Source of the DNA: Tubiluchus corallicola | Taxonomy: Eukaryota > Priapulida > Priapulimorpha > Priapulimorphida > Tubiluchidae | Length of the DNA stretch: 64,000 nt | Assembly: GCA_030141605.1 (NCBI GenBank) | Contig: JAQGDQ010000010.1 | Coordinates: forward strand, 1,117,501 to 1,181,500 | Reading direction: 5' to 3' | Part shown: in pieces, positions 47,821-60,850 of the stretch | How the letters are laid out: each line of letters opens with the position of its first letter | Position numbering within the stretch: position 1 is the first letter of the stretch | Notes under the pieces: model-generated | The model's database searches: none | What the model saw: only the letters and a program-made list of their open reading frames with translations | What the model was told of the DNA's origin: nothing | Program-made: the position numbers and the translations under genes

Positions 47821-48998
47821 CAATATTGCCACAATTCAAAATTGTCCTGCTTATCCTCCTTGTAGTCATCGGCGTGAGCAGGGCCAAAATATTCTGTTGC
47901 TGTGCATCCTCTTCATGGCAGCTACATAATTCTTGTATCGTTTGTTGGCAACAAAAATATGGTAGCAACAAGTACAAATTATTCCCGGGAAATATAGTCT
48001 GGCGTCAAATTTATGATATCATTTTCACCATAATTGTTCGTGTTTAATTAAATTCAAACTTATGTCACTTCAGCTGCTCTGTGGGAGCCTCCTGAGTCAC
48101 TGCAATTAACAGTAACCACTCTGTACGGATTAGTTTTATACGGGCTAAATAAGTTTCTAAGCTTGAAATATTTTCTGTTAATGGTAACCTAAATGAAACA
48201 CAAATGCTTTTTTCAATTAAAGTGGAGAAGCAATTCGAACTAGGTCCTGGTTACAACTTGTTATTCTGAACAATAATCTGTCAAGCAGTTTATGAAAAAC
48301 GCAAAAACGAAAATACTTTGCAAAACATTATAACAGATTATTTGTTACATTTTGTCGAAAGTTATAGAAATTGCGCGATATGATAAATGTCTCTTGTTAC
48401 TCGCTTTAGGGTTTTATCGTGTGTTTATGTGTTTAGTGACCGAAGAAAAGCAACACTGGGTCTGGTATTAAATGAATAAGTAACTGTCGGAAATCATTTT
48501 AATAAGGTTTCGTTTGCCATACTGCTTCCAGTTTTTGGTATACATAGCTTCGTGTGCACATCATTTGTTGCACTGGATTTTTCTCACTTGTTTGATATCT
48601 TGGAATATTAAGGTTTTTATTGCTGTAATAAATAATAAGTAATAATTATTTGTAATTGTCGAAAAATGTAGATTCAATTCAATAATTCTTTATTTGGCTG
48701 ATTTGAACACAAAACATTAAACTATTTACATAATGAAAATAACAATGCAATAATAAAAACATTAACAGTTTGGAAATTGTACAAATCAGCCTCGAGGAGA
48801 GTAGGAGAGTGAGCTTTCGAGACTCACCCCGAGACTGCGCAAACACATGTAGTACATACAAAATAGCTCAAAGTTAAAACAATATTCAGCTATAAAAGTA
48901 ATTAATGATAATAATACAGACAAATGAGATTAGACGTATTTAAAAATGCCAATCAGTAGGTTAGGTAACGTATTAGTAATAAATCAAATATAAGCTTT

Positions 48999-49667
48999 TT
49001 AAAACGTTGTAATTAAAGTTCTTTTGCCCAAGGAGGAATTGAGCCCATTGTAGGATAGCAGTATATGAGGGATTTCGGTAACCGTAACAAGTGCTTTCAT
49101 TATCCTATCCTGAAAATTGTTATACATTTCTTCAGGATCAGCTATCAATTGAAGTTCAGCAGAGAATTCTGCCATTGAGATACATATGTCGTTTTTCAAA
49201 ATTTGTTGTGAACAGCCTTTTGAAATCACGAATATACATAGGCATATTAACTGAATCATTACAATTTTTCTTGTTAAAAACACAGAAAACCCCCAATGGT
49301 CGCTTATATCATAAAGGATTATTCCAGCATCAATTTTTAACTGAAGGTTGTTTGTGTATATGTGGTCTAGATATGACGGGTTTTGGTTTGCCACAATTCT
49401 GGTTGGCTTCGTAATTAATGACTTATAGGAGTTTGACCATATCATATTTACATAGTTAAAAATCACCTCATTAGTTTCATAGTCAAGAATATTTAAGTTC
49501 ATATCACCCATAATATAGCATTCTTTGTTTTCGCTATTAATTTTTTTGAGATTAGAGCTTAACAAATTTGTCAAATTCTCAATTTCTTGTTTTAGGGTCC
49601 GAGGACGACAATATATCAAGCCCATTATTAAGTTTTTTTCAGCGCTTGCTGTGATATTTCTATCCAA
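48999..49667 (-). pseudogene. LINE endonuclease fragment
   Basis: Blocks GLIYCRPRT, GDMNLNIL, TKPTRIVANQNPSYLDHIY and DISDHWGFSVF match in order the endonuclease/exonuclease/phosphatase fold used by non-LTR retrotransposons to nick target DNA. The start region and the catalytic N-terminal part are missing or frameshifted, and the frame ends soon after the domain. Confidence 0.88.
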
Positions 49668-50137
49668 ACATTTTCACAAAACGGTATACATAATTTTAGG
49701 TCAGGCCTAGATCACATATTTTTAAAACAACAACCCCCACTTGCTGTAGGAGAAACATCACGTAATTCACTACTTATAGGATAACCTTTAATGTCTGTAT
49801 TAGTTATTGTTTCGCCAGAAAACTTCGTCTCTGAAATTCCTACAAGTTTTACCGATTTTTAATGTCCTTCAGCAGTTCACACAATAATTCATGTTTGTTA
49901 GCGTTCAGGCGACACAGTATTGAAGTGCAAAATTGCGAAGTTTTGGGCATTGTTATTTAATCTCTCTTTAAGAGCTTCCTTTTCGTAATACATTGATGAT
50001 TTAATGAGTTATGATCCTCATTGTCTAGAGTTTGAATGTTCAGCAGGTTCGTGTCGAGAAAATCAGGTAAGGAAACACTGTTGAAAGATATTTGGTTAGC
50101 GTCATCAGCCTGTGCACGTTGAGATGTGGAAGCCATA

Positions 50138-50862
50138 TTAGGAGTTTAGGCGACTTTCTGCTGCTATGTATTCGCGGCAGTTTTTGTCCCAAGCGGCATG
50201 ATCTTCCTCGCAATTTGCACATTTACATGCAGTTACGCCACACGACTTTGTTTCGTGATCACCCGCACATTTCCCATATTTGGTATTTTTGTTGCACCAC
50301 TTTGCAACATGATTAAAAGCTTGGCACTTGTAGCAGCGAGTTGGTTTATTCTTCATTATCAACTCCTCCACATTACACATCATTTGACCTATAGGAATAC
50401 CCTGGTCTATAGCCTCTTCCAATTCATCTCTAGAACGAAAGATCAGTTTTCCTAATGGATATATGTAGGCATCTTTACGCTTGAAGCGTTCAAATTTCAC
50501 ACCATCATAATATCTTGCTATATCGCTAGCAACATCTTCATCAGTCAGTGTCACATCGCAATCTCTTAGAAGACCAACATGCTGAATATTAGGCTTCCGG
50601 TTAATAATTTGGTTCCTAAATAATTTGGCTTCCAGTTTGCTATTAACTCGTCAGCAGATGCTTTGTTCCTTAATTGTAATTGAATTTTCCCTTTAGCTGT
50701 TCTGATAGCCACGTCGAATTTGGTTCTGGGATAATAGTTACTTGGATTTTTCTTAATGTATGCACTAGTGTTTACAAAAGACTTGTCTTTGACGTTGTCA
50801 ATGACAACTGTTCGTTGTGGGTCATACTGAACTTGCATAGAGACTTTACATTTAGGTTGCAT
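50138..50862 (-). pseudogene. LINE ORF1 (nucleic-acid chaperone) fragments
   Basis: Two adjacent frames. The first (50862-50566) looks like an RNA-binding region; the second (50554-50138) has a perfect CX2CX4HX4C knuckle (CYKCQAFNHVAKWC), a second knuckle that lost its first Cys (YGKCAGDHETKSC) and a third CANCEEDHAAWDKNC. Three knuckles in this spacing are typical of ORF1 in R1/Jockey/CR1-type elements. A frameshift separates the two parts. Confidence 0.82.
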
Positions 50863-51724
50863 AGATTTGGAAAGACTTATACTTTGCGAGGAAGTAGATT
50901 TTACAATTTCGCTATATGATAAATTAGATCTATTCGTGTTCTTAGCTAGGTCTGTTACTTTTTGGACGATTTTTGCAGCATGTCTGTCATATTCGTTATG
51001 GTCTTCGTAGCAGTATTACAATTTGTTTCTCCACGTAACTGCACTTACTGCCTTACTGCACTTAAAGGTCGTTCAACCGTATTTTCCTTCTGTATTAGCT
51101 GTATTGCTTCAGCTTTTAGCTCCGTCAAAGAATTGATGTCTAGTTCTATGTCTAATGAAAAATGTTGGAAGTTCTGGTCTTCCTCATTTGTATGCTCATT
51201 TGCGTATGTCGCGCCATCTTCTGTAGTCGAAATATTCTGAAGGTCTAAATTTGACGCGTGTTGCGCCAAGTGCTTAGTATACATTTATCGCACGTGACTG
51301 CAACTATTTTCCTTAATTTAATAGACGTGTCTATTTTTCTACACAGCTCACAGCTTTTTCTGTTTATTTGTTGGCTATTCAACTGTCTGTCTTCCCACAA
51401 TATGGCCTGCAGGACTTGTTCAATACTTAGACTGGATATCCAACAATAGAGTAATTAGGCCTTAATGGCCGTTTAGCTGTAGGGTTCAAATTGGTTCTCC
51501 AGCTCAGTTTTAGTCATTGTTACATGATATATAAATAAATATCGACAAATTTTCCTCGACATCACCAGAGCTCTTTAATATCCAGTTCTTGAACCAATTT
51601 TTTTGAATTTTCTGGTTGTTCACAATCAAAAAGATATAAAATTCGTACATCAACACTGTCCTATTGTGGTAAAATTTGGCATAATTAAGAGAGCACATAT
51701 TGTCAACATCTATTCACATGCACA

Positions 51725-51736
51725 TGCGCATGCGCA
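51725..51736. promoter_or_regulatory. Palindromic NRF1-type site
   Basis: TGCGCATGCGCA is an exact NRF1 consensus palindrome in an A+T-rich area, about 0.9 kb upstream of the Kv2 coding exon. It may also be chance within a CA/TG-alternating stretch. Confidence 0.3.
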
Positions 51737-52214
51737 CCAGCAATGCCAAATTGGCTACATTCTAAGAAATATCTGTTGCGCATATGTCGCGATAATGTCT
51801 TTTTTGTAAGCTAATGTTCATAAAACCGACCTAAAGGTAAATTTGGCTGAACCTGCTAGTGTTTTGCAAAAGCACAAAGAATGAAATGAGTTGATAAATG
51901 AGGTCATTTATTAAGATGACAGTATATTCAATATTGCAAGGTAAAAGGGTGGGGCACACCCAAATAACCACCCAGCCAATACGTGACTGTACTAAGCACA
52001 GTATTGCTTGCGTTTATGATGACAAACATAATAAAGCATGGTTAGCAATACTACAGTACATTACAAAATTATACCAAACGCTTTGTAAAGCAGTTTTTAA
52101 CAATATACAATGGTACTTTATAATACATAAAAATTCCACATTACACAGGAAAAAAACTGCAATGTTAAAAGTAACTAAACCTAAAGTTCACACAAACATT
52201 ACATTCCTACTTTA

Positions 52215-52588
52215 GTAATTGGTGACGAGAGGGTGGGTTTTCACATCCAGGGACAGCAGGCAAATGGGTGATTTTCGACAAGACGACGGATGTCATTCGT
52301 TGATTGGTCGCTGCGCGCGCATGCTCACGAACATTCCTTACAAAAACTCATTTATTGCTATACTATCAATAAATTTACCTTTTTTGCCATATTATTTTAT
52401 GATTAACGCTGAATTTAAACTGTAATTACATAAAAAACCGTTTTCTCTATTTTTCAGGTGTAAGAATCACGAACATTTTGCACTTCCATTTTGATGATGT
52501 AGCTCTTTCAGATAATGGCCATGTTTGGGGGATCATGGCCGCCACTGACTTTATAGTTTATCTACCCAATTTTGGGAACATCAACTAA
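52215..52588 (+). promoter_or_regulatory. Kv2 upstream region: CpG-rich block and 5' UTR exon
   Basis: A CpG-rich block (52215-52335) holds ATTGG (reversed CCAAT) beside GCTGCGCGCGCATGC (NRF1-like). A strong acceptor ttttcag ends at 52457, so the coding exon may begin at 52458 with a 131-nt leader spliced from an upstream non-coding exon; alternatively transcription starts locally. An in-frame TAA sits immediately before the ATG at 52589. Confidence 0.4.
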
Positions 52589-53239
52589 ATGATTTCATGT
52601 TGGGCGACCACTGGTGACCCTAATCTTGCCCCTGATTGTCAGTACGAGAGTATGGGTGAAACTGGCGCTGGAGGTGATGCATACCTGGACAGGAAGTGGT
52701 CGCAATCAGTCACACAACTCCGTCCGGATGAGTTTGCCATTCTACAAAGCCGATCGGTCAACCGCCGTGTTATCATCAACGTCGGAGGCGTCAAACACGA
52801 GGCGCTGTGGAAAACACTTGAGCGTCTTCCGAGAACGCGCCTTGGACGCCTCAAGGAATGCGAGACTCACGAACAGATCATGGAGATCTGTGACGATTAT
52901 TCACTCATCGACAATGAATACTTCTTCGACCGGCATCCCAGGAGCTTTGCTTCAGTTTTGAATTTTTACCGCACCGGGAAGCTCCACCTAGTGGAAGAAA
53001 TGTGCGTCTTGTCTTTCTCAGATGATCTTGAATACTGGGGCATTGATGAATTGTACCTAGAACCATGCTGTCAGCACAAATTCCATCAGCGAAAGGAGCA
53101 CGTACATGAAGAGATGAGAAAAGAGGCAGAGAGTTTGCGAGAGAGGGAGGAAGAAAATTTTGGCGATGGTGTTTGCTCACCTTACCAAAAGCAAATATGG
53201 GATCTTCTAGAGAAGCCCACATCAAGCAAAGCTGCACGG
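52589..53239 (+). CDS. KCNB: Kv2/Shab voltage-gated potassium channel, first coding exon (T1 domain)
   Basis: Encodes 217 residues, the cytoplasmic N-terminus of a delayed-rectifier channel; the membrane part is outside the window. The T1 tetramerisation domain starts at about 60 ([12 protein letters not shown]) and includes [28 protein letters not shown] and [17 protein letters not shown]. The zinc motif of Kv2-4 subfamilies, HX5CX20CC, is exact at H133, C139, C160, C161. The linker [19 protein letters not shown] followed by WDLLEKP is diagnostic of Kv2, close to fly Shab. The exon ends at SSKAAR|gtaagt in phase 0, where vertebrate Kv2 genes also have an intron. Start: ATG 52589 is preceded by an in-frame stop; Met22 is an alternative. 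Confidence 0.96.
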
Positions 53240-54836
53240 GTAAGTTGCCTGTTTTGCTTTTTGTCTTGACTTGTGTTGAATCTTGCATTTTTCACTTCCT
53301 GTTTTTTCTGTTCGTCACCATCGTCTTCATCATATTGTGTTCATATAGTGGCATCGTTTTCACTAAGAAAAGGACTCAAAATCTGCCTCGCTTTAGAACT
53401 AAAGATCTTTGTGCACTCGTTGGAGACTTTGTCGAATTTTGGATTTGACGTCATCTTCTACCCAAATCTCCCTAAAATTCCATTCTCACCGAAGGCCCTA
53501 AATTAAAGCAAATAAAAATAGCAATCATTGCTGCTGGTGACTTGCCTAAATTTGTCATTGAGTCAAGACGTGCGCTTCGTTTCTTTGGTTCTAATTTCAT
53601 CAAAAAGAAGAAGCGGTCAAAGTTTCGTTTCCCACATTGGCTTTTTACGAATTCCTAAAATGAAATAATTAACAAACAGTTGAATGAAGTGAAAAGTGAA
53701 CTGCAAAAAATAATTTTAAATATTTGCTATAAACTTAGCTATCATGTTTCGCTGGACGGCGTGCAGAATCTATTAATCTTGTTAAGCCCCAGAAGTCGGC
53801 ACTTATTGAAAAGACATGTCTAGATGTGCGAATTGTTCTGTTGATATAAAATACCGAGAAAAAAACGGTGATCACCTGAAGAAATATTTACTGTTGAGCC
53901 GTGGATCACTGATGGAAACCGATTTTGTTAATTATTACATCCTGCCTGATAACACGTGGTTATTATTTATTTATTTATTGAACCGAAGGCAATAACTAGC
54001 AGGAAAAGGCGTGAATGTCCTCCGCAGTATGTCTGATATTTTGCCCGTAAAATACTTTGAATGCATCAAATGATGCTGACATCATTAGAGTTTCTTGCTA
54101 CTGAACTCAAAGTACGTTGGCATTGTGCTTAGACCACGTTGCGAAAATAACCATATTTGAAAGGTTTTCTCGTACCCTTCTTGATACATTGTATGCCATG
54201 TATTTCTAATAGCTTTTTCTGACAAATAAGTGAAATAGCTTGGGTGTCACTCATTACATTTGTAGCAAAGGTTATTCTACTTAACTTTAACAGAAGAGCA
54301 TTGTTAGAGGAACTGACTAGTTTTTTGCACTATGTATTATTGGATACTAGTCATCTGACCTTCGAAGATAGTAGCTACTTTTTATTGTGTTTTTGCTTTA
54401 TACAGAAAAAAATTAGTTTCCAAAATACAAATGAATGGTTGGAAGTTTTGAACACATTTATTATAAGCTAAAAAGCTGCTGAATTAATTGGTCACAAAAA
54501 TGGTTGGAAATTTTCTACCAGCTCTTTTGTCGTACGACATATTTATTGATTTATTTTATTGATAATAATAGTCAACAACACAAATTTTTACAAAGTGTAA
54601 TACAAAAATATAGTGACGTGATTTTAAATAAATGAGAGTAAGATATAAAAACAACCTAAAGAAATATTACAATTATTACGCAGTAAAATGTTAGTTTAGA
54701 ATGGTTACTATGGCTGCCTGTACAAATGAATTCCATCCAGAACTCGACATCGGTTAATTCCCGATGGAAAAATTTGAGGCAGAAATAGAGAGGGAGAGAG
54801 GGACAGATTATTATAACTCTTTTTTGTGATAAATAA

Positions 54837-54855
54837 ATATATATATATATATATG
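54837..54855. repeat. (TA)n microsatellite
   Basis: Uninterrupted TATATA run of about 18 bp. Confidence 0.85.
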
Positions 54856-55195
54856 TAATGATTTGTAGCGAGGTGTTCCTACGTGCATTTATAATACGAC
54901 ATTATATATTGCATATTATATAACAACATAGTTGCCGTCACAAAATTATTAGTATTATTTCGAAACTATATGCATTGTATAAGAGAGAGGAATGAAGAAA
55001 AAGAGAAAAAGAGAAAGAGAGAGGGAGCGGGGTTATGGCATTTAACAATGGCCATAACAATTATATTATAAACTGTGGCATTTGGATGTCTTTGCAAACC
55101 AACTGCAAAATTGCAATATTCAAACAATACGAATTTGTCAGATATCAATCGTTCAATGTACAAATACACGCGGAAATGCAAGATGGGCTTTACCC

Positions 55196-55342
55196 GGCTT
55201 TGTCGGCGGACAAAATCAGGTGGAAATCGGATCGTGTAAACTTAGCAGGCGACGTCCTCCGACACTGGCCCAACTGTATCCACCAACATCCGATTTTGTT
55301 TGCCGGCAAAGTCGGATGAAAGTCGGATCATGTAAATCAGAC
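55196..55342. repeat. Element with nested inverted and direct repeats
   Basis: The arm GGCTTTGTCGGCGGACAAAA (55196-55220) is inverted at 55290-55314 with few mismatches. Each arm is followed by a direct repeat of GAAATCGGATCGTGTAAAC type (55223 and 55319). Probably a small foldback or MITE remnant. Confidence 0.65.
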
Positions 55343-57460
55343 TTTAGTGTCTAGAGTATACAAATGATCTAGTTCTAGATACGACGCCTTATAAAACAAG
55401 GTTCCGGTGACTAAATGGAAGACATAAATTGTTACTAATGCCCTGAATTTGGCAGTGAGGAAGCAAGTGCAGACTATAATCGTTCAACTGCTTCAATAAG
55501 TAGATCATTGGAAGTCTGAACACCTGCTACAATGTCCGTAGCAAGTTTACACACATATTACATGTTATATACTGTGTCATATGTTAGATATTACAGCGAG
55601 AAGCCAGAATAACGAATTCCTAGGCTTGCAAAACTGAGTCAAACAAAGAGCTGCAAAACATCGGAAATCAAAGTTTTGTCAAAAATTAAATAGTACTGAT
55701 TCATACCAAAAATTAATACTGAAACAAAGATATTGGAATATTATAACGGCAATAATAAGTGCACTTATTATTGCTCCATATTTTATTAATTCTTTTCTTT
55801 TTTGCCAAACTCTGCGCGCCTAACAAAATTAGTTAATTTCAATATTTTTTAATGTATGACTGCACATGCTTACTTTGTAGTATACGTAAAGCTACTGAAA
55901 TATGACAAAATAAGTCTGCGTCTAAGATTATGTATACTGCAACTGTATGTAGTTGAATATACCGCAGGTCGTACAACTTCGTTAAGTGCTATTGAATTCG
56001 ATTAAACTGCTAGCTTTCTCGATCTTCTGTCGCTTTCAATAATATTTCGTCGAAACGGACCAAAAGTAAACTGCATCTTGAAGGTACGCACGGCAGTTGG
56101 TAAAATAAAATTATTACTTCTTCTGCAATTTCGCAAAATATGCAACAATAAATTCAGTTAATGTCTGTCTTTCAACATTTTTTATGTCGTGTTATAAAAT
56201 TGCAAGAAAAGTGCCGTCCAAAAAGAATTTGGGAAACAACGATGACACGAAAGAAAATTTGCCAGAGGAAAACAGAACGTTTCCACTTGAATGAAGATCC
56301 ACTTGCTGCGAATTGTTCTGCTTTCTGGGAATCCCGCCTGCTTGCTATAATAATAAGTGGTTTCTTATGGGCGTGAAGGTAAATTGCCCAGCCAGTTAGT
56401 GAGTCTGGTTAACCGACTGCAGGTGTGGCACGCGGTACATGGTTGTTTTCCACAACAGTCGGCCTCATTAAGAAATATATAATATGGCATGTTTCTAGGG
56501 GTCTGACGGTTCCCCGTAGAGAAACGTTCCCAGAAATAGCGATCTGGTTGAGAAATTCTCAGACTTCTGTAGGTCATCATCATACGTAAATAGCCTAAGC
56601 GCATGGAAATACATAATTGCTTTTTTCAATGTTAAAAAATTATGGAAAGCAAAAATGCCACTCTGTTATCATCTCGTATGCCGAAATGTATAAAAAAATC
56701 TTTTTTAAAACTTACACAATTTTGTAAAGGACAGTGAGATATGCTTTTGCGTTATTGGCCTTTTGTATGAAACTCTATGTCTTAACAGGCTTTTTAGAGT
56801 ACGTAGAAGAAGTGTGAAACTTTTGAGTAAATGGCAAATGAAAATACCAATTTTTCTTTTAAATAGTTGTGAAGGCGAACAGCTAGCGAAGCGTATTTTT
56901 TCAGTGATATTAGCGTTTTGTTTATTTACAAATGTCGTGTAACGTCTCACTCGTCTCTCGAAAGGCTCGATGCAACGTGGTAGCTTTCTTTTTTACAAGT
57001 ATTTTGTTACGTGCGGTAATTGAACTCGTGCCACGCACTTGTAAAGTTGACTCTTTAGATCTCCTGTTACTTTGTACTTTTGGTTAAGGTGAACTGGGTT
57101 GAGAAGGCCTTAGGCATTGGTGCATTTAAACAACCGTCTCGTTATTTTAAATTCATGGGTCTACGTTAGGTTAGGCTTTATTACGCCTATATCAATAAGG
57201 TTATATTACGGTGAAAGCACAACAACTGCTATGCTTTCACGTTCAAACACGTACATGTACAAATGCTTTTAATTTGATGTGCATTGGTGGCTATGTACGT
57301 AGGAAATGCTGAAAAGTCTTCTCATTTTGTCAAAGTTTTGCCACCCCTTTGTGTGGGTGCCATGAATTTTAGAACGTACACTTAATACACGGAATAATAG
57401 GACAATGTTAAGTCGTTTGCATTTGACCCAGTAGCCAAGCAGTGCGCTGGTCTCTGTCCC

Positions 57461-57635
<175 letters not shown>

Positions 57636-58949
57636 GTTACACCTAGCCTAATCAACTAATTATTTGCTTTCCTAGCCCCGTCACCTTGTGTATCAAACAT
57701 GTTGTACTAAACATGATAATGAAGCCTATTTACTTCTACTCGCCAGCTGGCAGAAATGAAGCCATGGCTGTGCTCTATATGGTGAATGTATTTATACAGG
57801 CGTGCACTGATTGAATATATCGACCAGGCTGACAAAACTCAGTAATTGTCGGGGTGATATATAATTTAATATTAACGATGCTCACAGCAATGGTAATGGC
57901 TTAATAGCGTCGGGAAGCAGAAGCCAGTACCACTGTAATAATTATTTAGAATAGACCTAGGTACAAAGTTGCACAATTGTTGAGAGACAGCTGTTGGCTG
58001 TCATTTTACAGAATCTGGTGCGAAAATTTACTATGTTCTCAACATGGGTCTGTTAAACAAAAAGATAAAAAGGAACAACTGCAATGGCAGTTTCAACGAA
58101 AACAGAAACTCCAATAGTATTATTATAATAGTATTAATGAACGATTATGTCAGTTGTGTAATTGTCGTGCTATCGAGAATGAGATAACCTGCTTGATGTA
58201 TTGCAATGTTTTTTTGACAATGAATGTATTAATTTGATAGATTCTGTAGTTCAATACGCAGCCAACTTTAGTAACTGGAATGACTTAGGTAAGTGTCACC
58301 TTTTCTTTCATTGTGTCATTTTAACTATGTAAAATTTTGGTCTCTTAAGGCTCAAAGTTGAGCTCCTATTTGCTGCAAATGAGCAGCATTTAGTACGTGC
58401 CTCGTTATGAAAAAAGTGATGGCTCTTGATAAACGTACAACAAAGATCATGAAAGTATTTAAGAAGCAAAACCAAACAGTAGTTCATTTATAAGATGCAT
58501 TAAAGATTCGTTAAGCACAGCTGGGGGAATAAAATTTGTATTTTTGTAACTTGTACTTCTACTTTTTCGTTGAAAAAGTATCACGGTTTCTTAATAGTTC
58601 GAGTAAATACGTTTGAAATGTAGCTATAAGTACATTTACATAGTAAATGTAAATATCTTAATATATACGCAATTACACATTGGATGAAAACTAACGATCT
58701 CAAAAGGCAAGGCATCTTACCTGGACACTTTTCTGCTAAGTTTAGACATGTTTTATTCACTTATTTCAATATCGTGTTGCAGACGGACATGAGCTGGCCG
58801 GCGCAGGCGTTCTATTTATTAGCAATTTATTTACAACAAGCATGTAGAATTTATGGAAGCTTAATTACCTACATAACTAGTTACATCCACAGTTGGATTT
58901 CGGCCGGACTGTACACAAAAAAATTTATCTTAAAATCCACTGTTGACAA

Positions 58950-60110
58950 AACTTGATATGTTGGCTTTAAAAAAGCCTTTGCTTCGGTTGGTAAAAGGTG
59001 TTTGAAATACAAACTCAGTATATTAGGAATCAAGTATATTAGTTAAAGTCTTGCGCATTAATCAAAAATCGGTATATACCTGTACCAAAAGCTGTGTAAA
59101 AACGGAACATGGTGTCACGGACGCGTTTTTTGTTAATTTGGGTGTGTTGTAAGGATGTCTGCTTTCTCCTATGTTAACTTTTTTTTCATTGTATCTTAGT
59201 GATTTAGAAGAATTTCTGCCATTTGATGAAATAGATCCTGTCTTACTAGCTGTTGTTACCTTATGTTTGCTAATGTTCGCCGATGATTTAATTTTAATGA
59301 ATAACGACTTTAGTATTTAAAAAACAAAAAATTAGGTCTGAACAAGTGCATTTCATTTATGACGGTAATACGTTAGAGCACTGGGCTGAATATAAGTATC
59401 TCGGAGTATATTTCACTAAAAATGGATATATCAACAAAGCAGTAGACTACATGATATTCCAAGACAACAAAGCCAATTTGCAGTTCACAGTAAAGCAAAA
59501 ACAAGTGGGTATTTTAGCATCGGGCAAGCAATGCCGTTGTTTGATGTTTACGTTAAACCTCTCTTGGATTATGAATGTAACGTTTATGGACATAAAGAAT
59601 TTGATGACTTAGAAAGGGCATGTTTAATTTAAATTATTACAAATCGGTGTCAGGAGCAAAAACTTTAGAAGAGTTCAACCCTCACACCAGCTGTATTAGG
59701 GGGGATGGCGCAGATATCTGTTAACTATCAGTTAAAATAAGGATCATTAAGTACTGGTTACGTTTGGTTTCACTGCCGGATAATAAGTTGTGCAGGGAAT
59801 CTTATATTTTGTCTAAACAATATAATTTACTGTTGCATCTAGCGTTAACAAAAATACTATCTGATATTAATGTAGTGTTCTATTAGAAAACGATATAGTG
59901 TCATGAATACCTTGTATATTCCTGAAGCAAGGTTACACGCTTGTTATGTTACTAAGTGGAAAAATTCATGAGACGAAATGTCAAACTTATCCATTTATAG
60001 TAAATTTAAAACTTCCTTTAAATTTGAATCGTATCAGGTAAATGTAAAGAATGTTAAAGATCGAAAAGCGATTAGAAAACTTACTTACTTACTGCCTATT
60101 GAAGCTAGGT
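58950..60110 (+). mobile_element. Degenerate LINE fragment: reverse transcriptase and 3' part
   Basis: In order, in broken plus-strand frames: VGFKKAFASV (from DxxKAFDxV), GCLLSPMLTFFSLYLSDLEEF, the catalytic FADDLILM (FADD at 59276-59287), then HFIYDGNTLEHW and EYKYLGVYFTKNGYI, and near 59750-59810 KYWLRLVSLPDNKLCRESYI. These are conserved blocks of non-LTR reverse transcriptases and their C-terminal region. Several stops, including one replacing the Gln of the usual QGCPLSP, show it is inactive. Truncated at the 5' side. Confidence 0.88.
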
Positions 60111-60764
60111 GATACATGATACTACGTAAATGTACTTCAAATTTTTTTTATGTAAGCTTGTAATTTGTCCGGTCCTGTTGACCAAAAATCAGTACTGTAA
60201 ACTACTGCATTAGTTACATCAGCATGTCCAAGAGGCGATTTATTCCGCTACTACGTTTATTACTATTTTTCAGTGCAGCATCTATCTCTCTGCGGACCGA
60301 AAGCATTTATCGCTGATTACTGTATTATTGTCATAAATTTGCACGTCGTGCCAATAAACAAGTTTGCATCCTACTGTCTCTAGTGTATAATAATAGTATT
60401 GTATACAGTTCTCCCTGCCTTTCTATGCGCATATCTTTCCTGACAGAATAATGTGGTTGTTCAGTTGCTGTAAGAAATGGCAGTAGTTACCTCGACTAGT
60501 GAACAGCAGACTGAGAACAGACACAGCTTTAGCAGACGAATAGCACGGCGATGAATTACGGGGGCAAGTGTACTTATTCAAAGTAGCTTATTCGAAATAT
60601 ATATTCATCATGAGTACATGTGCATTAAAAATTAGCTTCCATATCTTCAAACATATGGAGACTCTTTTAGATGTTTCAGTAAGAATCAGTAAGATTTTCA
60701 TTGTTGATTGGCTTCAAATTTACAAATGCGGTGCTTTGGGTGGATTATCGCAGCAGCTGCTGCT

Positions 60765-60850
60765 GCTATTGTTCTTCTTGTTGTTAATTTTGTTTTTGTT
60801 GTTGTTGTTGTTGTTGTTGATGATGATGTTGTTGTTGTTGTTGTTGTTTG
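60765..60850. repeat. (TTG)n repeat
   Basis: Runs of TTGTTG with TGATGATG interruption, creating Leu/Val-rich and Thr-rich false ORFs. Confidence 0.9.

Larger units (their letters stand above)
48660..51450 (-). mobile_element. Degenerate LINE with ORF1 and endonuclease, reverse transcriptase missing
   Basis: Minus strand, 5' to 3': a cysteine-rich N-terminal piece (CELCRK..VTCDKC near 51.3 kb), ORF1 with zinc knuckles (50.9-50.1 kb), the endonuclease (49.7-49.0 kb), then directly a 3' UTR ending in AATAAAGAATTATTGAATTGAA at about 48.66 kb. A full element would have a reverse transcriptase of over 1.5 kb between endonuclease and tail, and it is absent, so an internal deletion occurred. The ORFs carry frameshifts; the copy is dead. 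Confidence 0.85.

Noticed and set aside
47572-48047. Overlapping plus-strand ORFs up to 149 codons rich in Tyr, Ser, Leu and Met
   Set aside because: All three frames are open because of the (TCTATG)n repeat; no domain and no splice context.
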